A DNA stretch of 64,000 nt. Source: Carya illinoinensis. Taxonomy: Eukaryota > Streptophyta > Magnoliopsida > Fagales > Juglandaceae. Every line of letters starts with the position of its first letter. Positions within the stretch are counted from its first letter, which is position 1. This document shows, piece after piece, positions 36,801 through 49,470 of the stretch. The stretch lies in assembly GCF_018687715.1 (NCBI RefSeq), contig NC_056757.1:23159501-23223500 (forward strand), given 5' to 3'. The translations under genes were made by a program, and so were the position numbers. The notes under the pieces were generated by a model, which was given only the letters and a program-made list of their open reading frames with translations, was not told where the DNA came from and ran no database searches.

Positions 36801-37255
36801 AAAACTGGTGTTTTTGGGCTTTGGGCATTGGGCATGGTTCATGCATATTGTTTGAGTTTTATGTGTTTTTATCTGGTAGTGTTTGGGTTTTACTTACCTG
36901 CGGTACCATTCGTGGTTCCGTAGCTTTTGGTGCAGAGTTAGAGGACGAAGAGGAGGAGGCTGAGCCCGAGGATGCGGCTCCGCCGGGTTGCTGATGCTAT
37001 CTTTTTATTTGTTGAAGCTGTATTTGTGTTTTGTAATATTTTATCTATGTATGTTTTAAACAGCTTGTATTACGTTAAGAAAAATTCTGGTACTTAGTTA
37101 TGACTTTCGTTATCCGCTGCGTGTTTCTCTGTACACATCTGTTGCCTTGCACACACTCGGCACCCGTCGATGGGATGGTGACCCGAGTTGTCACCATCCG
37201 GACGTCTCAATTTCCCCGTGTTCGGGCGTGGGGATTTTGGGGGCGTCACATAGCC

Positions 37256-37832
37256 CCTAATTTAAAATAAGTTGTAATTTGTCCTATTCATCGGTATTGT
37301 TGTGTCGTATCACTTGTTTTTAGTCTATTTTAAAGGCTAAAAATAGTAGCTATATTTTATGTTAGATGTTTGAATGACACTTTCATAATTACTTGGAGTT
37401 CGCAAAATAAAATAAACTATCAATGTGTTATTTTCCTTCCTTACATAGTAAAGTGATCCTTAAGTTTTAAATCTTTATCAAGTTTGACCAGAATATCAAT
37501 TACCATCTTCCTTTAATATTCCATCAAAATAACTAATGATAGATTTGCCACAAATGTTTACTTTAGGCAATAGATGATAGATTTGACATGAATGTTCACT
37601 TTAGGTAATAGTTGGTCAAATTAAACACAGTGCATATCACTTTTACATGACTAAACATTGTCTTGTTATCTAAATTAGTAAAAATAATAATATAGCAAAA
37701 CTAATTGAAACAAAAAATCAACCCTCCTCGTAGAAAAATAGTGAGTTGTAAAGAGGCGAAAGCAAAGGCCCTCTACTACCCCTATGAAATCATTAGAAGG
37801 GTGGAAGAGGCATATCCTTCACCCTTTCCCCT
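37256..37832. other. Spacer, nothing recognised
   Basis: AT-rich; a short direct repeat (ATAGATGATAGATTTG... / AATAGTTGGTC context) near 37560-37620 and no coding signal. Confidence 0.4.
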
Positions 37833-38494
37833 TAAGAGTGTAATTGGTCCAATTTTAGATAAATTTTAAAATTGAATTGATATACACTTGTTTTGAAAAT
37901 TTAAAAATCAATACAGACCGATTTATTTTTGAAATCAAAATTTTTGATTTTTTCAATTTTAATCCGATCTGGTCCATTTTTTCCAGTTTACCATTTACAC
38001 ATGTGGACTAAATAAGTTTAGTATTATAATTTCTTAGATGTTAAATTTAATTGTTAGAGTTTAGTATTTAGTATTAATAATTACTAATTTATTAGTATAT
38101 AATTATACTAGCATAGTACAAGTAGTGTCTAACTTAAGTAGTGAGTTTACTTATTAGTTATTAGTGAGATTAACTTATTAGTTATAAGATCAATACACAT
38201 GAATAACAAAATTAAAATTTCACGTTATATTAATTAGCAATTTAGCATATAATATAATATAAAAGTTATATATAATATAAAAATATTTTATATAAAATAT
38301 AAGAAATTAAAAATATATATATACCGGTCTGGTTTAGTTCGATTCAAACCAATTTTCAAAATATGAAAATTGGTACCAAATTGGTTTAGGACTAGTTTCA
38401 ATTCTTAACCAAATTGAACCAACTAGTTCGGTCTACTCAATTGGCTTTTTTGGGTTTTTTTTTTTTTTTTAAATTTTTTACACTGCTACCCCTA
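37833..38494 (+). mobile_element. hAT-like non-autonomous element, about 660 bp
   Basis: Starts TAAGAGTGTAATTGGTCC and ends TTACACTGCTACCCCTA, with GGTCCGATC/CCGGTCTGG-like subterminal phrases. It aligns along its length with 6276-7164 plus 17246-17330. Flanking 8-mers do not match clearly. Confidence 0.55.
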
Positions 38495-39299
38495 CCTTTT
38501 ATTCATCATTAAGGTTGCTTTGTGAAGGGGTGTGTCACCTTTGGGTGGCTTAGATCAACCGCCAAACTGAGCATATAATGGTAGCCTATCTTAGGCGTGT
38601 CTCAAATTTGGTAAAGAAAATGGATTCTCCCTCCATCCCTCTAGAAGGGCACAACTTGGATCGAGACAATCCATTAGTAGCCAACTTTTGAATGGCTTGA
38701 GTTGACGAAGGACGAGCCACATCTGGGTGGCCTAGGATGATAAGTAGGAGTGTAATTGGTCTGGTTTGCTTGATCCATAAGGAGATTTTTGGACCGGATC
38801 GAGATTGGACCGATAACCCATATTGACTAGACCAGACCATTAGCTATCGTTCCAATAAGTCTATTCGGTTCAATTTAGTTCGAATCAGTATAAAATGGGC
38901 CAAACATACAAAAAGCTCAAAATTCCTTCTAATGTGTATTTTTAGCCCAACTATATAGAAAAACCCACAATTCTTATAATTTTTAATATCAACTATTTAA
39001 CTTTATTTGTACATTTTGTACTGAAATATAAACTAAACAAAGTTGAAAAATTATCAAAATTATCCATATCCATTCATGAGAACTAGCAATTATCATAATA
39101 TAGTTAAAAAAAAATAAAGAAAATGAAATTGAAAAATACAATATCATCCAAACTCCATATACATAGGTCAATGATGAAAGTTTAGATGAAAATTACATAA
39201 TTAACTTATATAACTGCTATATAAAATAATATATATAAAAATATTTTAAAAAACTATATATATATTTTGGTTAGTCTTGTTCGAAAAAACCATACCTTG

Positions 39300-41245
39300 T
39301 GTAACACTCCGCTCCCCATGGTTAATAATAAAGTCATTTTTAGTAATTCTCAAGAGCTGAAGTGCTAACACTAAACCTGACTTAAATATATATATATATA
39401 TTTTCTAAATGAAGCACTAAATACAAAGATTTATTCTAATAAATAGAATCGTTTTAAATTAAAATACTGAAATTGTAAATGAGAGTGTGTGAAAGTATTT
39501 ATTAAAATGTCTCAAAATCCGTGCCATAAAGAATCGTAACTTAAATTCTCTATACATGATCCAGGCCACTGTCAAGCCTCTATGGACTAAATTCTATCTT
39601 GCAGCTCTACCTTTATAAATGTTCTGACTTGGGGTAGTTTAAAATATAAAACAAGCTAAAATGAGTCAATAAATTAGTAAGAAACCCATCATAACATAAA
39701 TATATTTAACATAAGGTTTTTCATAAAATATTTCATGCCGATACTTAAAATCATGATTGTTCGTCCGTATGCTTATGTCATGCATGACTTGTCTTGAGTT
39801 ATCTAACTTATCATATTTATCTTACTGGCCCATATACTTAACTCTGTATGTAAGGTTGTGTACCGGCCCCACATTCCACAGTCGCAAGGGGAGCTACTAA
39901 TAGTATTCTACCATACTATGATGGACCACACTTAGCTCTGTGGCTTGCACATCTACCTATAAATCACATTGATACTATGCATTTGAATGACCATCTAATT
40001 AACTGTTGTGAGCTTATCTTACACTTGATATTATGAAAGCTTATATGTCTTGTGTAACGTGAGATGCATAAGATGCATATTACATACATAACTATAATAT
40101 GTAACGTATTTAACATAAAGTTTTTCATAAAATATTTCATGCGGAGAGCTTAAAATCAGAATCATTCGTACTTATGCTTATGCTATGCATGACTTGTCTT
40201 GAGTTATCTGACTTATCATACTTATCTTATTGGCCCACATACTTAACCTTGTGTGTAAGGTTATGCACCAGCCCCATATTTTGCCAATGCAAGGGGAGCC
40301 ACTAATAGTATTCTAGCATACTATGGTGAACCACACTTAGCTCTGTGGCTTGCACATCCACCCATAAATCACATTGGTACCATGTATCTAAATGAGCATT
40401 TGGTTAACTATTCTAAACTTATCTTACACTTGATCTTATGAAAGCTTATGTATTTTATGTAACATGAGATGCATGATACATACATAACTATAATATGCAT
40501 AATTAAACATGATGAATGATATGCTTGCAAATATCCTAACATGCGTGGTACGTAAACATTGGCTTCGAAAGATCTAGGTTTAATAATAATATATATAACT
40601 AGCTAACGTATGCTAATCTTAATTTATAATCAAGCTACTTACTATGTAGTGTTGCTTCTTAAAATTTATGATACAAAATCGATCACGGTGTGATCGATGA
40701 ATGATGGTGGTTGTGATTAGAAGGGAGAAAGAGACGATGGTGGCTTTGCCATGTTTCATGGTGGGAAAGATGAGGCTAAAACATGCCAAAGGTAAAAAGA
40801 AGAGCTAAAAACAAAAAACCTAGGCTTGAAGAGGTAGTTGCACGTACAACGTATAATACATGAGACTCTATTTATAGGATGGTATGAATTGGGTTTAAGA
40901 ATTTTAAGGTGAAGAGGATTATATAATTGTATTAATCCCAATGTGTTTGAAACTAAATACATAATCTAGTAGTTCATTTAATATAAGATTGAGAGTGATT
41001 GAGATTGTGTAGGAAACTTCAATTAGTGATTTAGCCTAATGACTGATCTTTAAATTCTCAAAGGAGTATAATTCGCTCAATAATAAATGAGATTTAACTT
41101 AGTTATTGAGACTAATTAAAGCTCATAATCAACCTTAATAATTTATCACTCGTGGGCTTAACCAATATGTCACATTAAATATAATTTAGACCCAATAAAA
41201 ATTTTCAATATTCTGACTTTAGAATTGTTGGGTCGGGTCGTTACA
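39300..41245 (+). mobile_element. Solo LTR, 1,946 bp, with an internal tandem duplication
   Basis: TGTAACACTCCGC...GGGTCGTTACA, inverted at its ends. Flanking 5-mers CCTTG and CCCTA agree only partly, so the insertion is old or the end is off by a base. A 404-bp unit is duplicated in tandem (39703-40106 and 40107-about 40503). No coding domains are present. A related start (TGTAACACCC) is at 61170. Confidence 0.7.
39703..40503. repeat. Tandem duplication of a 404-bp unit
   Basis: TATTTAACATAA(G/A)GTTTTTC begins at 39703 and 40107; both copies include GCATGACTTGTCTTGAGTTA, TTAGCTCTGTGGCTTGCACA and GAGATGCAT. They are clearly diverged by eye. Confidence 0.9.
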
Positions 41246-41962
41246 CCCTAGGACTGACCAAAAACTAAAATTCTAAAGTTATATGGACCAAAACATACCA
41301 ATATACTTATTAATCTGGACTGAACCATTTGGTTCAGTTGATTTTGTGGTATATATTGGTAAACTTACACCCCTAGTGATGAGGGAAGCCACTTGTATGG
41401 TATATTAATCCGCATTGTGCCACTTAGCTGAGGTTGGTGTATTATCAGTCAAGAAAAACTATTATGTGCGTCCAAAAAGTGGCTAACATGGTACTCCCAT
41501 AATTGACACAGAAAACTATAATTGGATAAGAGTACCACATATCTGTATTCCATGTGTACGTAATAATTACTCATCAATCAACGTAATCTTTCAATAAAGG
41601 ACTTTAATGAGTAATTACTCTCTTGTTGGATTGATTTTAACCTTTCTTCTATATGATAAGAGAATGAGATTTAAAATATTTGTATATATTTCGTTATATA
41701 AGCATCATATAAAGTTTTCCCACAGTAAGGTAGATCTAGCCAGGTGCTAGAAAATTGTTAGGGATAACTTTTAGTTGCAAATAATATTTACAATTGTTGA
41801 TTGTCTTAGGTTCTATGCTGGAACTTAACATAGGTGTTGTGTGCTGCAAGGTTGAGATGGATGCTCACTAAGATTATTGATAGATTAGGAATGAGAGGGC
41901 AAGAGGTTATTACCTGATGGAGTGACTACTCTCTATACATGGTTGGAAGGTGAAGTCTTAAC

Positions 41963-42486
41963 CTATGCAGGAAACATGTGTTCATCAAAGGCTACATGGC
42001 TTGACACATAGAATTTAATGGTTGTCAGGTCAAGACATTTGTAACCTTTTTCATTGGAGCCATACCCGAGGAACACACATTTTTTATTCTTGAATTCTAG
42101 CTTTTGTTTATTATAAGATCTTAACACAGGGTAACAAGCACACCCAAAGGCTTTCATAAAGAAGTGGTATCTAGTTTAGTTATAAAGAGTTTATTAAAGG
42201 GTGTTTCATATTGAATTATAAGAGATGGAAGTTTATTTATGGAATAGACCACTGTGTGGAATGCTCGTACCCAATGCTTGGGAGGAAGAGATGACTGGGT
42301 TAGCAAAATAAGACCCATTTGCACAATGTTTCTATGTTTCCTCTCTGCAATCCCATTTTGTTGGGAAGTGTGGGGATATATACTTCGATGAAAGCTGCTA
42401 TTCTTATTAAGATATTTAGTGACAATATGGGAGGTGTATTCTCCACCTCCATTTGTTTGGAGTTGTTTGATCTTATGAGGTAACAT
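41963..42486 (-). pseudogene. copia integrase, two frames
   Basis: 42486-42154 reads HKIKQLQTNGGGEYTSHIV, SIYPHTSQQNGIAERKHRNI and LPPKHWVRAFHTVVYSINKL; the usual catalytic TDGGGEF reads TNGGGEY. After a frame change near 42155, 42157-41963 has FGCACYPVLRSYNKQKLEF and CVFLGYGSNEKGYKCLD, the integrase C-terminal region. The catalytic Asp loss and frameshift mark it inactive. Confidence 0.9.
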
Positions 42487-42784
42487 AATTTTCAGGGATG
42501 CATTGAAGCTTTACAAAGCATTAAAGTAAATTGGAGTTATACTTAAGATTAAAGAACAAAATAATATCTTGAATAGTTATAAATAAAACTACAATAAGAA
42601 TTACAACCACTTATTGAGGGTCCTAGTTATGTCCATACATCAATTGGACTAACTCTAAAGGTTTAGAGGACACGTGAAAAGACATTGAAAATGAAAATTT
42701 TTTACTTCCTCCTAGTTGGCAAGGCCTACATAGACTTGATTAAGACTTGCTAGAAGACACTAAGAGGTGACAACTCTTGAGAAC

Positions 42785-43370
42785 CTAATTCAAAATTGTG
42801 AATGACAATGAACTAGCCTTTTGTGCCAGATGTCTATGTTTGTTGACTTCAATCAAGGCTACATATGCTTTGTTATTCTTCACTAAGTTGCCTAGCTGCA
42901 ATGGATATAGATCACCATCACTTAGTCTTTGTATGAAGATTGCCCTTGTCAACTTATCCTTGATTAAGAAGTAACTGTTAGTAAACTTAAAAGAACAATT
43001 ACTTTCATGAAGCAATCTTTGTATAAACAAAAGATTGTTTAATTGCATTTGGACAATGAGAAATGTTTTTCAAAACTATAGAGTTGGGTGTTTTAAAGAA
43101 AGAACAACCTATGTGAGAAATGTGAAGAGTATTACCATTTCCAACAGTGACAATGTCGATTCCTTGGAATGGTTGTTGTAATGTAAACTTATTCAGGTCT
43201 GTTGTGATATGGTTTGTGACCCTACTATTAGCAATCCATCCATTATCTTCATGTAGTACATTGGATTGGGACACCATGACTGCAAGTTCACTTCGAGGGT
43301 ACCTTTCTTGATAGGCAAAATCCAATTCGCGAAAGCAATCTAGTACTTGGTGATTGCTTTTACCACACAA
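42785..43370 (-). pseudogene. copia zinc knuckle, protease and GAG-pre-integrase region
   Basis: 43370 begins at CGKSNHQVLDC; the preceding codons give SYQL, so the first Cys of the expected CX2C knuckle appears to be Tyr. The protease site WIANSRVTNHITTDLNKF replaces the usual WIADSGATNHIT, losing the catalytic Asp and Gly. 43048-42785 carries LNNLLFIQRLLHESNCSFKF and LYPLQLG, the region before the integrase. Several frame breaks are present. Confidence 0.85.
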
Positions 43371-43492
43371 TTGATATGAAGCTTTCGAAGAGTTGAAATG
43401 TTTTAAGATACTTTGACCTTGTGGTTGTTGTCCAGAGGGAGCATAGCTTTTCTTTTAATTATTGTGCTCCTAGCAGAGAGTTTTGATTATCC

Positions 43493-44197
43493 TTAAGATC
43501 CATATTTTGGCTTGCATTTTTTACCTAAGAGTATTGGAGAATAAAGTGCAAAGGTATTTGCATCTCCATCAGTTGCTTGACTCTCAAGTAGCTTGTCATA
43601 GCTGAGGAGTTCAAGTTGGAACTTTTCAAGGTTCATTGAACTATCCTTTATGGAAAAGGAGTAAGAGGTGATAAAAGGGTATGATGGATTTAATCCACCC
43701 ACAACATAAGAAATAAGATCTTCATCACTGACAGGCTTGCCAATTAGTGCTAACTAATCATAAAGGACATTTTTCTGCATGAATAAAATCATTGCAAGTT
43801 CAAGAGCCCTACTTAAGGGCTGCAGTTGTCTCTTGTGATGGTGTAAGATCTTGATGGTGAAGCACACCGAGTGGAGAGAGCATTATGTACCTATTTTGAG
43901 GTATGAAAGGACAAAATATGGGAGAACAATCTCATTAAATAGAGTAGCAATGAACTAGATAAGAATGTATTGGTCCATTTCTCGAGAAGAAATTGTGGGC
44001 TCAACATGATAAACTCTTTTTTATTAGAGCTTGGGATGAATTATACTAGACAAGGCTTAGATTCATTCGCAATACCTAGTAGTACTAGTACAAAGTATGG
44101 GGAGATTCTGGCAACCCATGCTAGGTAATTAGTATCATCCAAACTAGTGGAAACTAGATGAGACAAGTTTGGGATGGAAAATTATAAAGAAGTAGCA
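43493..44197 (-). pseudogene. copia Gag remnant
   Basis: 43702-43493 reads MGGLNPSYPFITSYSFSIKD and LEKFQLELLSYDKLLESQ, as in the C-terminal part of copia gag. Upstream to 44197 traces such as TNYLAWVARISPYF can be picked out only by jumping frames. The LINE insertion at 44213 separates it from the primer binding site. Confidence 0.7.
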
Positions 44198-44212
44198 AAA
44201 TTGGAATTGTTT

Positions 44213-47200
44213 CAATGGTTCATTATTTCCCTAATGCAAAAATTTATCACCACGCCATTCATTCTTTAGACCACTCTCCTTTCCTTCTAAACACTCAAGG
44301 GTCAGGAAATGTTCCCAAACTCTTTAAGTTTAAAGACTTCTAGATAAGAGATCCCTCTAGTGTTAATTTTTCCAGAGAAGCATGGTGTCTTCACATAATT
44401 GGATCACCAGCTTTTGTTTTTTCACAAAAGGTCAAGGTTGTTAAACAAGCCTTAAAACCTCCATAAAACATTTGACCACCTAATTAAATCATCTCCAATA
44501 CCAATCCCCTTCTCACAATTCCATGCACCAAGAGGAATACATTAGTGTCTATCTTTTTGAATAACTCAAAAGAGAACAAATTCTAGGGAGACAAAAATCT
44601 CAACCCCAATGAATAACAATCACAAATATGAACACTAAATTCTTTCACATAATAGCCACAATGAGAATGATAAGGAATGACATTAACTTCTTAAAAAGTG
44701 CATCGAATCAGTGGGACACTAACCCTTCAAATATTCAAAACATGTTTATGGAATGGAACTTTTTACTTGCTATTCTCTCATTTCTTGGCTTCCATCATTC
44801 CGATAAACTAGATTGAGGAATGTCTAACTACAGTCTCCTACACAGTGGTAATCAATGGAAAGTCCCATGAGCTAATCCAGCCATCAAGGGGATTAACACA
44901 AGAAGATCCTTTATCTCCCTTTCTGCTCATTCTAGTAAGTGAAGTACTTTCTAGGTTAATTTGTAGATATGAACTTCTTGGAAGCATTAGAGGTATAAAC
45001 ATCAGCAAAATTGACACTATCCTTTCTCATCTACTCTTTGCTAATAATTTAATATTGTTTAAGATCACCTTTGTCCAAAATGCTCAATCTCTTATTAATT
45101 TTCGTGAGCTGTATACATCCTGATCTGGTCAAAAAATTCATACTATAAATCCTCTGTCTAGTTTCGTAAAAACATTACAATCTCCACAACTAGGTATGTA
45201 AAAGCAGTCCTAGAGTTCAAGCTCTCCTCATCTAGAAAAAAAATATATATATATTGGTCTTCCCCTAAATTCAGGGGCTTCCACCGAACAATACTTCAAG
45301 AACATATTGGAAAAACTCCAAGGTAAACTAGTTGGATAGAAATCTAAACTATTATCTCAAGTAGGTAGAACAACACTCATTAGAGTAGTAGCTAGTTCCA
45401 TTCCTTCCTATACCGTGTCTTCTCTCTAGATTTAAAAATCCATTACTAGGAATATAGACAAAGCTTTCATGAAGTTCTGGTAGGGATTTGATTCCAAAAA
45501 AAACCTACAGCTTCACTCCAAAGTTTTGGTTTTCCATTTATAAACCCAAGTCTTTTGGTGGTCTTGGGATTAGGCTAACAACTCATTTCAATAAAGCTTT
45601 ATTGTGTAAGCTAGGATGGCATCTCATAAGTAAGCACAATGGTATTTGGAAAGCCTTTCTCTCTACTAAGTACTTGAAAATTCTTCTTGGCTCCCAGCCT
45701 TTGCCAGATGATCAGACTCTAGATTCTTGAAGTGGCTTTTGAAACAACGAAATTTCATAGCTTCCAGTATTTGTTTCCAAATCAATAATGGTACTAGAGC
45801 AAAAGTATGGTCTGGCCCTTGGGTTCCTACATTGACACCTGCTAGCCCCACTCCTCTATCTTCTTCAATACCTTAAGACTCCAATTAAGGGTATCTAAAC
45901 TCACTTTGGAGGAACTAAAGAAATGGAACACTCTTTTACTACGGGCCCTCTTCTCAGAAGATACAGTGAATAAAATATAAAAAATTCATCTTGTACAATT
46001 TCAATATGACAATCTCAAGTACTATCCCAAATGGATTCATCATTTATTTAAAAACTTTTTTGTCAAATTTGCTTATACTGCAATTATCATTTATCAAAAT
46101 GATCACAATGCTTCTTATTTCTCACCAACCTGGATAAAAATTTGCTCTCTTAAGATGCAAGATCAATTAAGAATTTTCTTTAGAATTTTTAAACAATATC
46201 TTGCCAACAAGGCCCCTCTTGATTATCTGCATTCCCTTTATTGAGAATTAGATATTCTACCCTATTTGCCACGTGGAAGAAGAAACAACCACCTGCATTT
46301 TTTTTGAAATGTTCTTTGACTACAATTTTGTGGAGACAACCACCATGACCACTTGGCATATCCTCCTTAGCTGGGCATGATTTTAACAAATGGATAAACT
46401 TGATTCTTAATCCTGCAAACATCATGAGTCTTTCTGCTAAAGAACCTACCAATCCTAACTGTTTGTTGTTCTTGTTATGGATAAGTTTTGGTTCACCAGA
46501 AATCAAATTATTCATAAGTCTTCTAGCCCCACTATTAATTAATTCATTTATAAAAATCTTAAGGTCTATAAGGACCACTGCCATGCATGGGATTGGAAAA
46601 TAATTTATAACAACCCCAGATGATCTCCCCTTCCTAAAAAGGATCAATTTAACATCTGATGTGACAGTCAAACTAAATGGTAGCATAACAACATCAATAA
46701 GCAGATTGCATGGTGGTTTACAAAGATTTTTAGTCACTTCATAACTAGTACAAATTTGAACCAAGTTGAAGCTATGGCAACATACATAGGAGTCTAGGAA
46801 GCTCACACTTAATATATATATATATATATATATATATAAGCCATTCTTGAATGAGATTTCTTAGTGACCATCTCAGCTATAATCGACTTAAAAAATCCAC
46901 TGATTGGATGATGGAAGGTATAGGAAGAGACTAATGTTTATTCTTAGAGATTTCAAAAGCTAAAGAGTAAAAACACATCAATTATAAAATCAATGCATGC
47001 ATTCCGTGGCGCAATGGGCATATTCTTACAATATGTATGGAAAGTTGGAAACATCCCTTTAATTAAGATTTGCTAGTGTTTACTGGATTTCCATAGTGGG
47101 AAAGATCGCCTCTCTCTTTTTAGTTTTCTGATTGTACAATAGATTCCCTCTTGTTATGTATGCTTCAAACTATTATTTGAAGAATTAATGAAATGTATTT

Positions 47201-47228
47201 GGGAAAAGGGGAAAAAAGAAAAGAAAAG
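44213..47228 (+). mobile_element. L1-type LINE, 5'-truncated, with a 15-bp TSD
   Basis: Perfect direct repeats AAATTGGAATTGTTT flank it (44198-44212 and 47229-47243), and its right end is an A-rich tail (GGGGAAAAAAGAAAAGAAAAG). The interior holds the end of the endonuclease-RT linker, RT, and zinc-binding regions in the plus orientation. It sits within the copia gag of the minus-strand element, so it is younger than that element. Confidence 0.9.
44620..46350 (+). pseudogene. LINE reverse transcriptase, degraded
   Basis: 44845-45123 reads INGKSHELIQPSRGLTQEDP, LSPFLLILVSEVLSRLI and SHLLFANNLILFK; the catalytic FADD of plant LINE RTs has become FANN, losing both Asp residues. Beyond it, QVGRTTLIRVVASSIPSYTV (about 45360) and SFGGLGIRLTTHFNKALLCK (45550) are the thumb and connection region, and a zinc-binding remnant ends near 46350. 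Many stops and shifts make it non-functional. Confidence 0.9.
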
Positions 47229-47480
47229 AAATTGGAATTGTTTAAGTTGGACATAGGTTTAGTGCAAACTTGGAGGCTTTGATGCCATGAAAGAAACTAT
47301 AACTAAATGAAATGACCAAGATAAAATCTCACATTTAAATATTTTATTTATAGAGTTCTAAATAAACATATACATGTTGATAGATTCTAGAGATTAATGT
47401 GTAATTGAACTCTATTACGTGATGACAACTATACAACATCTAACGAGATAACACCTTGATAATTACAACCATATCACTAC

Positions 47481-48720
47481 AACCTTGGACTGCAGTAGTT
47501 GGTGTTTTGTCCAATATTGACTTTGGGATAGACATTAACTCTTAATCTGCTATGTTTCTTATCTAATATGCTTATAAGCATTCCAGACTGATATGAAGAT
47601 TGAAATGACTTATAAAACTTATCTTAGCACTATTTCTACCAAGAATGCTTTGACCAGTATAATGATTTTCATAATTGATAGAATAAATATTTCAAGATTT
47701 GAATTATATGTTTTAGGCCTTTTACTATTAACTTTAAGACTTCCTAAATTGCTTCTTTTCACATTGAACTATCTTTTCTACTTACCCATTTTCAATAGTT
47801 TGTGGCAAAATTATTGGGTTAAGTACGTAGTTATTCTCTGAGATTATACTTTTATATTTTTGGTGCTTTAGTTATGTCGTGGACTGTCTTAATAGAGAAA
47901 TGTTTCAAATTAAAAGATAGAAATGATTAAATTGAGAATTGAGTGGGCAAAAAATCGAGGAATTGATTGAATACTTAATCTTATTTTTTAATTTTTCTAG
48001 TAATGTCAATGACAACTTTAAATCAAAATATTTTACCAATATAAATTTTATTTCTATCCGATATTTCTCCTATTCTTACATATTGTATTAATATCTCATT
48101 ATTCTCATGTACACATTTATCATTAATAGATAACTCATCATGAGATTTCTCTTTAAAAGATCAATTTTAGGATATTCTATTCTAGAAGAGTTTTATATAG
48201 AATGCTTGGATCGACAACTTATTTTTTTTACATGTTTTGTTATGACCACTTCAAGAAAATTAGTTTATTTTCTTATGGTTTTTTCTTTCAAAGAATCAAA
48301 TTTTTTGTGCTAATCGGTCTTCTAAGCTTCAACATGTTTTTAATTCATTTATATTGTAGGCATGACCTCTTTTAAGAGAGCCAATGTGAACTTCTCATTC
48401 ATATTAATTTATACGAGAACCAAAATGGGATAACATTTTAGTATTACATTTTATTTCCTTATGTTCTCTTAAGGCTACTAGATAGACCCCCACATCCATC
48501 TTGCTCGGCCCATCCACTCACCCTAGCATGGGCTCAAAAGAGTGATTTAAACAACTAGGATTCCTTGCCCAGAGGGAGGGGGGGAGGGGGCGGAGGGGTC
48601 TCCCATAGGCTCAGCTGTGGCCATGGGTTTGCTTAAGGAACTACAACCATGATGGGCCATGGATTTCTGTGTAGACACAAGATTAGTGAAAATCCTGATT
48701 GTGGTTCTTTGCTCCGAGCT
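47481..48720. other. Spacer, nothing firm
   Basis: AT-rich sequence; the first part may still be the LTR of the minus-strand copia element, whose outer end I cannot place. A G-rich low-complexity run is at 48578-48600. Confidence 0.4.
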
Positions 48721-49470
48721 AGCTAGGATTGAAAACCGATCCTATTGGCACAGTTTTGGTCCAAAACTGAAATCGCACCAATAATTTTTTAAAAGGATAG
48801 TGTTAGCCAAAACTGTTTGGTATGTATCAATTCAATGGTAGGTCCATCGGTTACTAATCCATCTCCAAATTCACACCACAAATTGAAAATAAATTAATTA
48901 AAATTCACAACAAATTAAAATATTCACCCAAAAAAAAGATTCATAACAAAACCTCAAGAGGAGAGGTAAATAAGAGAGATGAGAGGTGAGGGATGTTTCA
49001 GAGAGCTCGATATAAACGGTAGAGAGCTCGAAGAGACATTTCAGAGAGGAGAGAGTTCGAAGAGGTGAGGGACAAGCTAAGCACCCATCGGTGTGAAGGA
49101 AGAGAGGAGGGGAGGGTTTTGCTGCGGGGAGAGAGAGGAGATAGAAAAAAGAAAGAGGATCAGGATGAAGAAAATGGAGGGGAGGGGATTGATTGAGCTG
49201 AATTATTGCATTTTTAATGCTTTTGGAACCAATATATATTAATTCTTTCTATACTTTATCATTGGTTCTATACATTTCTTGTAAAACAGTGCTACTTAAA
49301 TCACTTAAGTGAAATGATGTCATTTTACCTAAGATAATATATATATATATATATATATTACATTGGCCAGTTCGACGATTTGAACCTGGTTTCTTGTATT
49401 TTCTACCATCGGCTAACTAGTTCTCCATCAGTTTTGGTTGGTCCCATCGGTTCTTGTACACCCTACTTTG
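48721..49470. mobile_element. hAT-like non-autonomous element
   Basis: Left AGCTAGGATTGAAAACCGAT and right ATCGGTTCTTGTACACCCTAC are loosely inverted; flanks TCCGAGCT and TTTGAGCT agree at 6 of 8. The interior has AACCGATC/CCATCGGTT arrays near both ends and a purine-rich GAGAG stretch (48955-49195). Confidence 0.5.
49187..49278 (-). repeat. Fragment of the solo-LTR family seen at 11330-12638
   Basis: TGATTGAGCTGAATTATTGC...CTTTATCATTGGTT is the reverse complement of about 12547-12638 with a few differences, ending at the same LTR terminus. Confidence 0.85.

Larger units (their letters stand above)
35080..37250 (+). mobile_element. Solo LTR of a Ty3/gypsy-type element, 2,171 bp
   Basis: TGTGATGACCCGC...GGGGGCGTCACA with perfect 5-bp duplicates TAGCC (35075-35079 and 37251-37255). 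The ends form a short inverted repeat. The interior has a long T/C tract (35300-35420), a GC-rich stretch, a duplicated block (36384-36427 and 36468-36511) and a 28-bp minisatellite (36629-36800). It is homologous by its ends to the minus-strand LTR at 7165-17245. No coding domains are present. Confidence 0.92.
38745..41375 (+). mobile_element. hAT-like non-autonomous element interrupted by an LTR
   Basis: TAGGAGTGTAATTGG at the left and TTACACCCCTA at the right are inverted; flanks ATGATAAG (38737-38744) and GTGATGAG (41376-41383) agree at 6 of 8. Without the inserted LTR it is about 680 bp, like the neighbour at 37833. Confidence 0.65.
41760..47480 (-). mobile_element. Ty1/copia retrotransposon, decayed, split by a LINE
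   Basis: Read on the minus strand: an LTR remnant (about 47480-47288), a primer binding site (47287-47272, TGGCATCAAAGCC), then gag, interrupted at 44213-47228 by a LINE, followed by gag to integrase down to about 41963. RT and RNase H are absent, so the 3' part is lost. This is a different family from 7301-13531. Confidence 0.75.

Noticed and set aside
46189..46806. 205-codon minus-strand ORF
   Set aside because: Antisense to LINE zinc-binding and tail sequence on the plus strand; no recognisable domain.
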